NCBI RefSeq assembly: GCF_016894265.1
Contig: NZ_CP069791.1
Location: 1,922,001 to 1,986,000, forward strand
DNA length: 64,000 nt
Source of the DNA: Corynebacterium tuberculostearicum
GTDB lineage: Bacteria > Actinomycetota > Actinomycetes > Mycobacteriales > Mycobacteriaceae
Direction: 5' to 3'
The number at the start of each line of letters is the position of its first letter. Positions within the stretch are counted from its first letter, which is position 1. Shown one piece after another: positions 55,657 through 64,000 of the stretch. The notes beneath the pieces were generated by a model. The model made no database searches and was not told the DNA's origin. It was given only the letters and a program-made list of their open reading frames with translations. Both the position numbers and the translations under genes were made by a program.

Positions 55657-58242
55657 CTAGATTACCCCTTTGAGGGAAGCTATGTCGCGCTCATCGCGTC
55701 CCGGCACGCGGGAGTAGCGCTCTGGCATGCAGGTAAAGACCAATACCTGGTTGTCTCGTCCCACGTGGGAAAACAGCGTGGCCATAAGCTGCAGGCGGTG
55801 TGCATCGGTAGAGCCCAGCGCATCATCTACGATGACGGGAACCGACTCCGGCCCTACTAATTGCGCGATGGCAAAGCGGGTGAGGATGGCCAGCTGCTCG
55901 CGGGCACCTCCGGACAAGCTCGCTAGGCTCACCGTCTCATTGTCCTGGGTGCGGGTAGTCACGCGAAGGTCCTCATCGAGCTCGAAAGTGATGTCGCCAC
56001 CGTACACGGTGCGGGCCAGCTGTGAGAGAGCAGCCACGAAGGGCGCGGCGTAGCGCTGGCGGGCGGCATCGCGGTGCTTAAGCAATAGTTCGCGCAGGTA
56101 GCGTGCGGCTTGCGCGCGCTTGTCGACGCTTTCGTATACTGCCCGGGCCATCTCCACCGCCGCGGTGGCCCGTTGGGCGCGCTCGGCGGCACCGGAGTGG
56201 AAGTTCACCTCGCTGGAAAGCCGGCCGAGGTCTACCTCGCAGCGTTGGATACGTTCGGTGAGGTAATCCAGGTGGGACTGCGCGCCTTCCACCAAGGAGT
56301 TGGCGGTATCAAGGTCTACGGCTTCCATCTGATCTAGCTGCCCGCGCAGGTCCGCCACTACGGATTCCAAGCGGATGACCTCAGCACGCAGGTCCTCGTC
56401 GGCGGCGCGTTCGCGTGCGGAGGAAAGGTCTCGAGTCACGCGCTGCGCGTTTTCGCGGGCCGCGGCAAGTTCGGCATCGAGGCGCACAGCCTCATGGGCT
56501 AGGCGGCTTTCGCGGTACGGCACGAGTTCGCGGTCGAGCGCATCGACCTTTTCGCTAGCTTCTTCCTCCGCGGCTTCGGCGGCGGCGAGGTCTACCTCTT
56601 CCACGTCCGCAAGGTCCGCGATCTTCTCAGCCAGCGCAGTATGCTGGGCGCGCAGCTCGCCTAAATCATCCGCACCCAGTTCCGCAGCTAGGGCGCGGGT
56701 GGCGGCATCGAGGTCGTCGTTCTGCGCACGGTGCGTCTCATGAGCTTCTTCGGCCGCAGCTACAGATTCTACGCCGAGGGTATCGAGCAGATCCCGCAGC
56801 CGCATGCGCGCCTGTTCCACATCGCGCTGGGTGTCCTCCGCGGAATAGGAACCGGCCGAGAAGCGGGCGGTGATATCGCCGATGGTGATTACGCGGGAAT
56901 CGACAAGCTCGACGGCGGTGTCCTCCCCCACCTCGATGTCCTCGCCATCGACGCGGATGGTGGAGCCGGCCGGCCCGGAGAAATGCACCTTGGCGGCAGC
57001 GGCCTCGTGCAGGCGCTCGGCCACCGACAGCGCTGAGTCTGCCTTATGCAGGCCGGTGATATCGGCCGCGGTGACCTCCCGGCCGCGCTGCGCAACGACG
57101 GCGCGGGCTTGATCCGCCTCGGCGGCAAGGGAGTCAAGCGATTCCAGCCGGGCGCTGAGCTGCTCAAACTTCTGCTTATCCTGCAGGCGACGTGCCTGTT
57201 TGAGAGTGGTGCGGGCCGCGGCATAGTCCGCTTTGGCCTCTGCCAGTTGCTTCTCCAGCAATTCTTTGGCCGCGGCTTCTTCCTTCGCCTTGTCTTGCGC
57301 GGCGGAGAGCTTATGCTGGGCGGCCTCGGTGGCCACGGCAGCTTCTTCGGCCGCGGTGACGAGCTCGGCACGCTCGGTGACCGCGGCTTGCGCACGGGCA
57401 AGGTCTTCTAAAGCACGAGCGAGGGTGGCCTTATGGGAGTCCAGGGTGGCCTGCGCGGTGGCGGCTTCCTCGGCCTGCGCCTGTTTGTCGGTGAGATCGG
57501 CGCGGGCGGCGGGGAGCTCTGCTTCAGCGGCGGCTTGGTCGCGCTCGAGTTGCTCGTAGCGCTCGACCACGGAATCGAGCTCGCGCAGGACGCGGGTGGC
57601 TTCTGTGTATTCCTCTTCGGCGCGGGCTAGGGCTGCGACGGCGTCCTTGTACTCGCCGGCCGGGTTACCCTTCGCCGCGGTGAAGTAGCGCTGGTATTCC
57701 TTGTCCACGCGAGCGAGCAACGCGGAATCGTCGCCGGAGACCTCGTCCTCGGCCAGACCGGATTCGCGCTCGAGCGCGCGGGTCAGGCTAGGAATGCCGA
57801 CAGCAGAGATGGCCGCGCCGGTGTCGTCTTGGCGCATAAAGAGGGCGTCGACAAGCGAGCGATCCAAATGCTCCGAAAGGATGCGCTCTAGCTCATCGTC
57901 GGCCTGGCTGCCGGTAAACTGCGCCGGCCGGGGTGCGGTGACATTCAGCTCGCAGGACTTCTTGGATAACCAACGCTTGGCAATGCGGAAGCGGTACTCC
58001 CCTACGCTCAGCTCGGCCGTAACTTCCGGGGCAACGTCCTTGCCCACCGGCTGCAGGGAGCGAATGCGCTTGGAGCGGCCGCTGTGCTTTTCGGTGAGCA
58101 CAACATCGAGCGCCTCCACGATGGTGGACTTGCCGGCTTCGTTCTCGCCATGGATGACCACGACGCCGGTCTCGGGCAGCTCATCAAGGACCAGGTGCTC
58201 AATGCCGCGAACGTTGGTGAGTTCTAGGCGGTGGATGCGCAT
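55657..58242 (-). CDS. Rad50/SbcC-like AAA ATPase without zinc hook
   Basis: An 861-residue SMC-like protein. Walker A is IHGENEAGKSTIVEAL (about residue 33), the signature is LSGGAREQLAIL and Walker B VPVIVDDALGSTD near the C-terminus. Two long coiled coils (about 170-400 and 475-720) flank a roughly 55-residue stretch at the midpoint (about 415-468, with RVDGEDIEVGEDT and TARFSAGSYSAED) that looks beta-rich; no CxxC hook is present. Together with the adjacent nuclease it should make a MR-like complex acting on DNA ends. YhaN-like proteins are the closest named group. It overlaps the nuclease stop by one base. Confidence 0.85.
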   Translation of the reverse strand: MRIHRLELTNVRGIEHLVLDELPETGVVVIHGENEAGKSTIVEALDVVLTEKHSGRSKRIRSLQPVGKDVAPEVTAELSVGEYRFRIAKRWLSKKSCELNVTAPRPAQFTGSQADDELERILSEHLDRSLVDALFMRQDDTGAAISAVGIPSLTRALERESGLAEDEVSGDDSALLARVDKEYQRYFTAAKGNPAGEYKDAVAALARAEEEYTEATRVLRELDSVVERYEQLERDQAAAEAELPAARADLTDKQAQAEEAATAQATLDSHKATLARALEDLARAQAAVTERAELVTAAEEAAVATEAAQHKLSAAQDKAKEEAAAKELLEKQLAEAKADYAAARTTLKQARRLQDKQKFEQLSARLESLDSLAAEADQARAVVAQRGREVTAADITGLHKADSALSVAERLHEAAAAKVHFSGPAGSTIRVDGEDIEVGEDTAVELVDSRVITIGDITARFSAGSYSAEDTQRDVEQARMRLRDLLDTLGVESVAAAEEAHETHRAQNDDLDAATRALAAELGADDLGELRAQHTALAEKIADLADVEEVDLAAAEAAEEEASEKVDALDRELVPYRESRLAHEAVRLDAELAAARENAQRVTRDLSSARERAADEDLRAEVIRLESVVADLRGQLDQMEAVDLDTANSLVEGAQSHLDYLTERIQRCEVDLGRLSSEVNFHSGAAERAQRATAAVEMARAVYESVDKRAQAARYLRELLLKHRDAARQRYAAPFVAALSQLARTVYGGDITFELDEDLRVTTRTQDNETVSLASLSGGAREQLAILTRFAIAQLVGPESVPVIVDDALGSTDAHRLQLMATLFSHVGRDNQVLVFTCMPERYSRVPGRDERDIASLKGVI

Positions 58243-59360
58243 TAGGACTGCCCCTCCAAGCGGAATAGCAGGTTGGCGGCGTCGCGGGCGACGGGATCCT
58301 CGCGGTTGTCCAATAGTTCATGCAGCGCTTCGGCCGCGTAGCCGGAGATATCGAGGCTGGCCAATTCCTCCTCGCTGGGTTTCAGGTAAAGGTCCATGGT
58401 GCGCTCGCGCGGGCGCAGGGAGGCAAATACGGCTTCGTACTCGTCCAGGCCGCGCTGCAGACGGGCGTGGGCCTCGACGCCAAGCGTGCCGCGCAGGCTA
58501 TATTTCACGGCCGTGCGCACCTTATCGGGGTACTCGCCCAGGCGCGCGAGGAAGCGCTCCACGTCTTCGGCAGAATCCACGGCAGCGTCGAGGGCTTCAA
58601 AGGTCCAGCGGCCGATGCGGCGCTTATCGACGTCCACCTCATCCCCCACGCGCACCACCAACGCATTGCCGGAATCGGATTCGCCGCCGCCAGTGCTCGT
58701 TTCCTTATAGTCCGTGGTCTCCGGGCTACCGGAAAACCACACCCGGCCGGTCGTGCCAAGGCTCGCGGTGGAGTGGGTATCGCCGAGCGCGAGGTAGTCG
58801 ATCACCCCGCGGTCTAGGCAGTCCTCGACGAAGGCAAGGTCAATGGTATCGGCGTCATCCTCGCCGGAGCGGGAATCCACCTGGCCGTGGCCGACTGCGA
58901 TGCGGATGCCCGCGGCCGGCTCCAACGGTTCGAGCGCTTGGCGGACCAAGTCGTGATTCGCGCGCTTGGAAAGGTACGGCGCGCCAACCAGTTCCACGCC
59001 GGGTGCGACCTCGATGGGCTCCGAGTCTGCTATGACGTAAACATTGTCCGCGCTGGCCTTATAAAAGACCGAATCCGCCACCAGCGGGTCGTGGTTTCCC
59101 GGCAGGACATAGACCGGCACCGGCAGGCGCTTGAACATCTCCGTGGCGCGGGCGAGGATGTCGCGCGAGAGGGCATTGTGCTCAAAGACGTCGCCGGCCA
59201 CGACTATGAAGTCCGCACCCGTGTCTTGAGCCAGCTCTCCCAGCCGGACGATGGCGGCCTCGCGGTCATCATTAAAGCGGCCTTGGGCCTCGCCCTTCAA
59301 GAACCAACGGGTCATGCCCAGCTGAAAATCGGAAGTATGAATAAACGTGGTAGCAGTCAT
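58242..59360 (-). CDS. Mre11/SbcD-like DNA exonuclease
   Basis: A 372-residue calcineurin-like phosphoesterase. Metal ligands are in TSDFQLGM (D-x-H replaced by D-x-Q at the first motif), VVAGDVFEHN, LPGNHDPL and the late GHGQVDSR and LGDTHS. It belongs with the SbcD/YhaO exonucleases and pairs with the Rad50-like ATPase overlapping it (TAATG). The first motif differs from the usual DxH, which may change metal use. Confidence 0.85.
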   Translation of the reverse strand: MTATTFIHTSDFQLGMTRWFLKGEAQGRFNDDREAAIVRLGELAQDTGADFIVVAGDVFEHNALSRDILARATEMFKRLPVPVYVLPGNHDPLVADSVFYKASADNVYVIADSEPIEVAPGVELVGAPYLSKRANHDLVRQALEPLEPAAGIRIAVGHGQVDSRSGEDDADTIDLAFVEDCLDRGVIDYLALGDTHSTASLGTTGRVWFSGSPETTDYKETSTGGGESDSGNALVVRVGDEVDVDKRRIGRWTFEALDAAVDSAEDVERFLARLGEYPDKVRTAVKYSLRGTLGVEAHARLQRGLDEYEAVFASLRPRERTMDLYLKPSEEELASLDISGYAAEALHELLDNREDPVARDAANLLFRLEGQS

Positions 59361-60181
59361 TAGTGCGAGAGATGGTAGTAGAGGTCTTCAATATCAGATA
59401 CCGCGCGCAAGAGATCCAGGTTGGTATGCGAAACCGAACGCATGGCCTTGCGCAATAGGTCCGGATCGGAGTCATCGATGGCCGGGGCTACCTTGGGCTG
59501 CGGCAGCTTCGGCAGCTCGCGGCCGTTCCAGAAGATGTCATTCTTTTCTTCCTCGGACAGGTCACTCGGGGTAAAGCTTTCGCGGCTAACCGCCTTGGCC
59601 TGTTCTAAGACCATGCGCTCGAGCCGGGCAAAGTCCAGCCCGCGCATATTAAAGATGACGGCCGGGTCCGCATCGGCGCGGGTGGCGAGCTTATCGCCCA
59701 CCGCCACGATGTGCTTGCACACGTACTCGCCATCTGGGCAGTCGCAGGTCAGGCGGAGGTCTTCGGCCTCGGAGGCAAAGAGGGTGTCCAGGGCGGCGTC
59801 GGAAAGCATGCCCTTGCGCGCATTGGCCACGGAATTGGGGGTGCGGGCGAATTCGGTGGCCAGCTGGGCAATATCGTCGTTATTGCGGTACGGCAACTGG
59901 ATGAGCACCGCAAAGGGCTCGTTCTGGGAGCCTGCCACGCGGCCATGGATGGCACCGTTGCGCACCTCGAGGCCCACGACGTGGCCGCCCTCCGCGTACT
60001 GGCGGCCGCGGGTAATCCGGCCGCGATCCGCGCCATGCGAGGTAAAGGCCGCGATGCGCGAGGCCGTAGTGGACAGGATGCGCCCGCTGCGGTCTACGTG
60101 ATTGACCTCAGCCGGGGTGCTTACTCGTTTGCGGGTGCCAAAATTGGCATAGATGACGTTGTCGTCGCCTTTGACGGCCAT
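59360..60181 (-). CDS. SWIM zinc-finger protein
   Basis: A 273-residue protein with a SWIM motif CDCPDGEYVCKHIVAV (CxCx6CxH) at about 155-170. SWIM domains bind DNA or protein partners, and this gene is typically next to Snf2 helicase genes in actinobacteria. It starts 3 bases after the helicase stop and overlaps the nuclease start by one base, so it acts with both. Confidence 0.88.
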   Translation of the reverse strand: MAVKGDDNVIYANFGTRKRVSTPAEVNHVDRSGRILSTTASRIAAFTSHGADRGRITRGRQYAEGGHVVGLEVRNGAIHGRVAGSQNEPFAVLIQLPYRNNDDIAQLATEFARTPNSVANARKGMLSDAALDTLFASEAEDLRLTCDCPDGEYVCKHIVAVGDKLATRADADPAVIFNMRGLDFARLERMVLEQAKAVSRESFTPSDLSEEEKNDIFWNGRELPKLPQPKVAPAIDDSDPDLLRKAMRSVSHTNLDLLRAVSDIEDLYYHLSH

Positions 60182-60184
60182 GGA

Positions 60185-63100
60185 TTACTCCCTCCCCCGG
60201 TAGCTCATGAGTGCGGCCAACTGATCTGGGTCCAGCTCGGTGAGCCAGCCCTCGCCTTCGCCCACCACGGCGCCGGCCAGCTGCGTCTTACCGTCCAAGA
60301 TATCCTGGATGGATTCCTCCAGCGTACCTGCGGTGATCATCTTATACACCTGCACATTGCGGCGCTGGCCAATGCGGAAGGCACGGTCCGTCGCCTGGTT
60401 TTCCACCGCCGGATTCCACCAGCGGTCCATGTGCACGACGATAGAGGCGGCCGTGAGGTTCAGACCGGTGCCGCCGGCTTTGAGCGAAAGGATCATCGCC
60501 GGCGGTCCGTCCTCGGACTGGAAATCTTCCACCATCTGGTCGCGCTTATTCTTGGTTACTCCGCCGTGGAGGAAGGGAATATCGCGGCCCAGCTGGTCAC
60601 TCAGATAGGGCTGCAAGATATCTCCAAAGGCCTTGTACTGGGTAAAGACGAGGAGTCGCTCGCCGGATTCGGTGGCCTCATCCACGATGCGCATGAGCTC
60701 TTTGACCTTGCCGGAGCGGTGCTTGCCCTTGAGCGTCACCGGCGAGTTATCGCCCAGGTAGTGCGCGGGGTGATTACAAATCTGCTTAATGCGGGTTAGC
60801 GAGGCCAGCACCAAACCGCGCTTATTGATGCCTGTCGCCTCCTGCAGGTCCTTCTTTACCTGGTTGACCAGTGCCTTATACAGGGCGGCCTGCTCGGTGG
60901 TCATGGATACGGTGAGGATCTGCTCGGACTTTTCTGGCAAGTCATCGATGATATTCGGGTCCGTCTTGACGCGGCGGAGGATAAACGGTGCGGTGAGCTG
61001 GCGGAGGCGCTCGGACATCTCCTCGTCATTATTGCGCTCGATGGCCTTGGCAAAGTGATTGCGGAAGAACGAGGCGGTGCCCAACACGCCGGGATTGCAG
61101 AAATCCAGGATGGAGCGCATCTCGGAGAGTCGATTTTCCACCGGGGTGCCGGTCAGCGCCACGCGGTGCTCTGAGGGCAGCGAGCGCACGGCTTTGGACG
61201 AGCGGGTCGCGGAGTTCTTGATGGCCTGGGCTTCATCGAGGACAACGCGCTGCCAGCCCACCTCGCCCATGTCATTAAAGTCGCGGCCCACGGTGCCGTA
61301 GGTAGTGATAACGAGATCGCTCACGCCGGCCTCCTTAAAAAAGTCCTCGCCGCGCGGGCGACTCGAGCCGTGCTGCACCATGACCTTGAAGTCTGGGACG
61401 AAGCGCTGGGCCTCGCGGGCCCAGTTGCCTACCACGGACGTTGGTGCCACCACGAGCGTGGGACCGGTCTGCTCACCGCGGTCTTTCTCTACCGCGAGGA
61501 GGGACAGTAGTTGAAGGGTTTTGCCGAGACCCATGTCGTCGGCAAGCACTGCCCCAATGCCACTGCGCGACATCCAATACAGCCAGTCGACGCCGCGGCG
61601 CTGGTACTCGCGGAGCTCCGCCTTCACAGTCGTAGGGATCTCCACGCGCTCTGGCGCGACCTTATCCACCCCGCCGAGCAGCGCCGTGTGCCAGGTGCTG
61701 CCGGTGAACTCGATGGGCTCTTGGGTCATGGACTCTAGCGCCAGCTCGCGCAGTTCGGCCACGGTGACCTGCTCGTGCTCCTCGCCGCCCTCGTTGAATT
61801 CTTGGCGGCGGCGCTCCACGTCCGCCATCAGAGCTTCCCACCCTGGCTGGTCGAGCTGCTTAGCCATCTCTGCGGAGGCTGCTAGCTGCTCGAGCTCCTT
61901 TTTCTTGCGCGCGATGGCCTTCTCCCGCAGCGCGTCCATGTAGCCGGAGACTTGGGAGACGACCTGCTTATCGGCCATGACCCACTTGCCGCGCAGCTGG
62001 ATGAGGCCGGACTTGGAATTGACCAGGTCCTCCATCTCTTCCTCGGTCAGCTCCACATCGCCCACGGACATGCGCCAGTTATAGTCCACGAGCTTATTCA
62101 TGCCGATGTGTTTCTTCGTGGCGGCCTCGGCCGGATCGCGGGCCTCGTGGGTTTCCAGCTTGGCCTTAGTCTCCATCTGTGCCCAGGCTTTAGGCAGCAT
62201 GACGGTCACGCCGCTGGCCTTGAGCTTATCCACCTCGTGGGTAATAAAGTGGGTGAGCTGGTGGGTTTCAAGGTAGACGTCCCAGTCGCCGTCGCCAGGC
62301 TGCGGCAGCTGCGCGGTCTCCCCCAGCGTGGGTGCGATGCGCACGGCTTTGCGGTGAGCTTCGCGCAGCTTTTCCACACTCGCTCTATCCAAACTCTGCG
62401 CCGACACCGGCCGCGGAGAATCCGTGCCCGAGCGCACCCGCACGCGCACTGGCCACTTGGCCGTATCCGGGTCAACGTCAAGCGGCTCCTCCACGATGTA
62501 GACCAGCTGGAGCTCAACCTCGTAGATGGAATTCTTCCACTCATTGAGCCCGCGCAGCAGCTGCGAGCGTCCCCGCCGGATTGGCCGCGTATCGAGCAGG
62601 GCGCGGGCGAACTCGTGCCATGGCATCGGCCGCGGCGCCTCCGCCACGGGCCGCAGCTCGCGAAAGGCAATCCAGTGGGTGAGCTCATCGGCCATGTCAT
62701 CCGAGAGCGCCCGATTATTCACGTGCAAAATGCCCGGCGCGGCCGCCATCATCTCCGCGAGCCAGCCGCGCTCGCCCAGGCCGGAGGCCAGCTGCCACAT
62801 GGGGAACCACTCATTGGCTTGGTAAGCCAGCCGGAAGGTCACGCGCCCGGCGCGCACGAACTTGCACAGGCCGCTGTAGGCATGAATCAGCCACTGAAGG
62901 TCGGGGGCGATGGTGGCGGGCGGCTTGTGGTTCAGGTGCTCCATTTGGGCGAGCGCCGCCACGGCCTCTTCGGGGCCGAACATCGCCATGGGCACCATCA
63001 GGGAGACATCCTTGCCCTTTGGCGTACGCAGCGATACCCGCGCTCGGTTGCGGAAAGATTTCTTCCCCAGGATGGACTCCACCGCCGGCGGGAAGGTGCC

Positions 63101-63208
63101 CTCAGGAACGGCGTTGGGCATGACAATCTTGTGCCCTTCTACCTGTTCAATCCATAGACCTAGTCCCGTAACGGGGAGCCACAGTCCATGCACTAGGTAA
63201 GAAGCCAT
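60185..63208 (-). CDS. Snf2/Rad54-like helicase
   Basis: A 1007-residue SF2 helicase. N-terminal 450 residues include a SNF2-associated domain (WLIHAYSGLCKFVRAGR region). The ATPase has DDMGLGKTLQ (motif I), LDEAQAIKN (II), LTGTPVENRLSEM (III), LLVFTQYKAF (IV) and QATDRAFRIGQRR (VI). It may translocate on DNA and assist repair. TATGCT lies 7 bases before the ATG, which fixes the start at MASYLVHG over a second ATG four codons earlier. Confidence 0.92.
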   Translation of the reverse strand: MASYLVHGLWLPVTGLGLWIEQVEGHKIVMPNAVPEGTFPPAVESILGKKSFRNRARVSLRTPKGKDVSLMVPMAMFGPEEAVAALAQMEHLNHKPPATIAPDLQWLIHAYSGLCKFVRAGRVTFRLAYQANEWFPMWQLASGLGERGWLAEMMAAAPGILHVNNRALSDDMADELTHWIAFRELRPVAEAPRPMPWHEFARALLDTRPIRRGRSQLLRGLNEWKNSIYEVELQLVYIVEEPLDVDPDTAKWPVRVRVRSGTDSPRPVSAQSLDRASVEKLREAHRKAVRIAPTLGETAQLPQPGDGDWDVYLETHQLTHFITHEVDKLKASGVTVMLPKAWAQMETKAKLETHEARDPAEAATKKHIGMNKLVDYNWRMSVGDVELTEEEMEDLVNSKSGLIQLRGKWVMADKQVVSQVSGYMDALREKAIARKKKELEQLAASAEMAKQLDQPGWEALMADVERRRQEFNEGGEEHEQVTVAELRELALESMTQEPIEFTGSTWHTALLGGVDKVAPERVEIPTTVKAELREYQRRGVDWLYWMSRSGIGAVLADDMGLGKTLQLLSLLAVEKDRGEQTGPTLVVAPTSVVGNWAREAQRFVPDFKVMVQHGSSRPRGEDFFKEAGVSDLVITTYGTVGRDFNDMGEVGWQRVVLDEAQAIKNSATRSSKAVRSLPSEHRVALTGTPVENRLSEMRSILDFCNPGVLGTASFFRNHFAKAIERNNDEEMSERLRQLTAPFILRRVKTDPNIIDDLPEKSEQILTVSMTTEQAALYKALVNQVKKDLQEATGINKRGLVLASLTRIKQICNHPAHYLGDNSPVTLKGKHRSGKVKELMRIVDEATESGERLLVFTQYKAFGDILQPYLSDQLGRDIPFLHGGVTKNKRDQMVEDFQSEDGPPAMILSLKAGGTGLNLTAASIVVHMDRWWNPAVENQATDRAFRIGQRRNVQVYKMITAGTLEESIQDILDGKTQLAGAVVGEGEGWLTELDPDQLAALMSYRGRE

Positions 63209-63215
63209 AGCCGCC

Positions 63216-63221
63216 AGCATA
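63216..63221 (-). promoter_or_regulatory. -10 box for the leaderless helicase operon
   Basis: TATGCT on the minus strand, 7 bases before the ATG at 63208. Single likely promoter for the six-gene operon. Confidence 0.45.
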
Positions 63222-63386
63222 GCAGCCCATTTGATTTTGTTACACGCTCGTTATGTTCCGTCCTTTTCCCAGTTGAACGACAGAAAATCGAAACGGAGAT
63301 CTGCGCCACACCTGTATTTTCGCTTGGGTTAACCTTGTGACCCCGTTAACGTGAGAATGTCATCACACACCTACAAGGAGTAAAAC

Positions 63387-64000
63387 GTGCAAGATTCAAC
63401 TTGGTACGTCATTGCGATGATCGTGTATCTCCTCGCAATGGCAGCCATTGGCTATTGGAGCTACAAGCAAACCGATCAATATGACGATTATGTTTTGGGC
63501 GGCCGTGGTCTGCACCCATTCGTAGCGGCCCTCTCCGCAGGCGCTTCCGACATGTCCGGCTGGCTGCTCATGGGCCTGCCTGGCGCGCTCTTCCTCTCCG
63601 GCATGTCCGAGCTATGGATGGCCATCGGCCTGCTCGTCGGCTGCTGGGCAAACTGGAAGTGGGTCGCACCGCGCCTGCGCTCCTACTCGGAGATCGCGGC
63701 CAACTCCATTACCGTGCCGTCCTTCTTTGAAAACCGCCTGCACGATAAGTCCCGCCTGCTGCGCATCATCTCCGCAGCCATCATCATCTTCTTCTTTACC
63801 TTCTACGTCTCCTCCGGCATGGTCTCCGGCGGCCGCTACTTCGAGTCCACCTTCGGTGGCGACTACCTCACCGGCATGCTTGTTATCGCCGCGGTGACCA
63901 TCTTCTACACCTTCGTCGGCGGATTCTTGGCTGTGTCCTACACGGACGTCGTCCAGGGCGTGCTTATGTTCGTCGCCTTGATGATCGTGCCAATTATGGC
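63387..64000 (+). CDS. putP: Sodium/proline symporter (3' end outside window)
   Basis: The first 204 codons of a sodium:solute symporter. The first helix (VIAMIVYLLAMAAIGYWSY), DDYVLGGRGL and SAGASDMSGWLLMGLPGA are PutP hallmarks, with Na+-site residues in the last. GTG start with AAGGAG eight bases upstream. It imports proline as a nutrient or osmoprotectant. Two GTTAAC palindromes (63328-63333, 63345-63350) lie in the 178-base divergent gap to the helicase gene. Confidence 0.93.
   Translation, partial: MQDSTWYVIAMIVYLLAMAAIGYWSYKQTDQYDDYVLGGRGLHPFVAALSAGASDMSGWLLMGLPGALFLSGMSELWMAIGLLVGCWANWKWVAPRLRSYSEIAANSITVPSFFENRLHDKSRLLRIISAAIIIFFFTFYVSSGMVSGGRYFESTFGGDYLTGMLVIAAVTIFYTFVGGFLAVSYTDVVQGVLMFVALMIVPIM

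Overview
The window is from a high-GC Gram-positive actinobacterium and almost certainly a Corynebacterium. It carries the mycothiol-type ArsC, NucS, a DUF2550 gene behind the ATP synthase operon, the GlgE glucan pathway, a Rho with a basic N-terminal insertion, and the neighbourhood hom-thrB / lysA-argS. Species cannot be settled from the sequence alone. About sixty protein genes, one tRNA, several terminators and one accessory island are visible. Many genes begin 6-8 bases after a TANNNT -10 box with no Shine-Dalgarno, so leaderless translation looks common.

Layout. 1-9.0 kb: a NUDIX hydrolase and a lone ABC ATPase (minus), glgE-glgB (plus), then minus-strand housekeeping genes: arsC, a thioredoxin-TPR protein, an MTH1187-type protein, a small Zn-ligand protein, nucS and DUF2550. 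9.1-17.2 kb: the complete F-type ATP synthase operon, reading atpB-E-F-H-A-G-D-C, with an AtpI-like gene upstream. 17.2-22.9 kb: a rho-prfA-prmC-tsaC-wecA series on the minus strand, with a roughly 300-nt leader before rho. 23.2-28.5 kb: an acyl-CoA synthetase and the molybdenum cofactor cluster moaA-moeA-moaC-mobA (plus). 28.5-36.0 kb: a three-hairpin repeat array, then a nitrogen-oxide block (NirK-like copper protein, multi-TM protein, NnrS-like protein, DUF2249), molybdate uptake (modA and a fused modBC) and a Cys-rich HTH regulator. 36.0-41.5 kb: thrB, hom, lysA and argS (minus). 41.7-46.3 kb: lutABC lactate oxidation and a secreted tripeptidyl-peptidase-like hydrolase whose start codon lies inside a long inverted repeat.

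46.36-51.0 kb is an accessory region downstream of tRNA-Arg(CCG). It holds a cadD-cmtR cadmium module, a broken Shedu (DUF4263) anti-phage gene, a truncated acetyltransferase, and an AT-richer patch with a secreted hydrophobic protein beside a two-helix membrane protein. Copies of a TTTCACGAAAC motif lie on both sides of the cadmium/Shedu part.

51-63.2 kb: a TipAS-type MerR regulator, an ABC exporter operon, small proteins, and a tightly coupled six-gene minus-strand operon (Snf2 helicase, SWIM zinc finger, Mre11/SbcD-like nuclease, Rad50/SbcC-like ATPase, MarR regulator, acidic protein). The window ends inside putP.

The clearest functional grouping is 25-36 kb: Moco synthesis, molybdate import, nitrite reduction and NO-linked proteins lie together, which suggests anaerobic nitrate/nitrite metabolism. 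The best candidates for something undescribed are the hairpin array, the start-codon hairpin, the zinc-hook-less Rad50-like ATPase operon and the small secreted/membrane protein pair.
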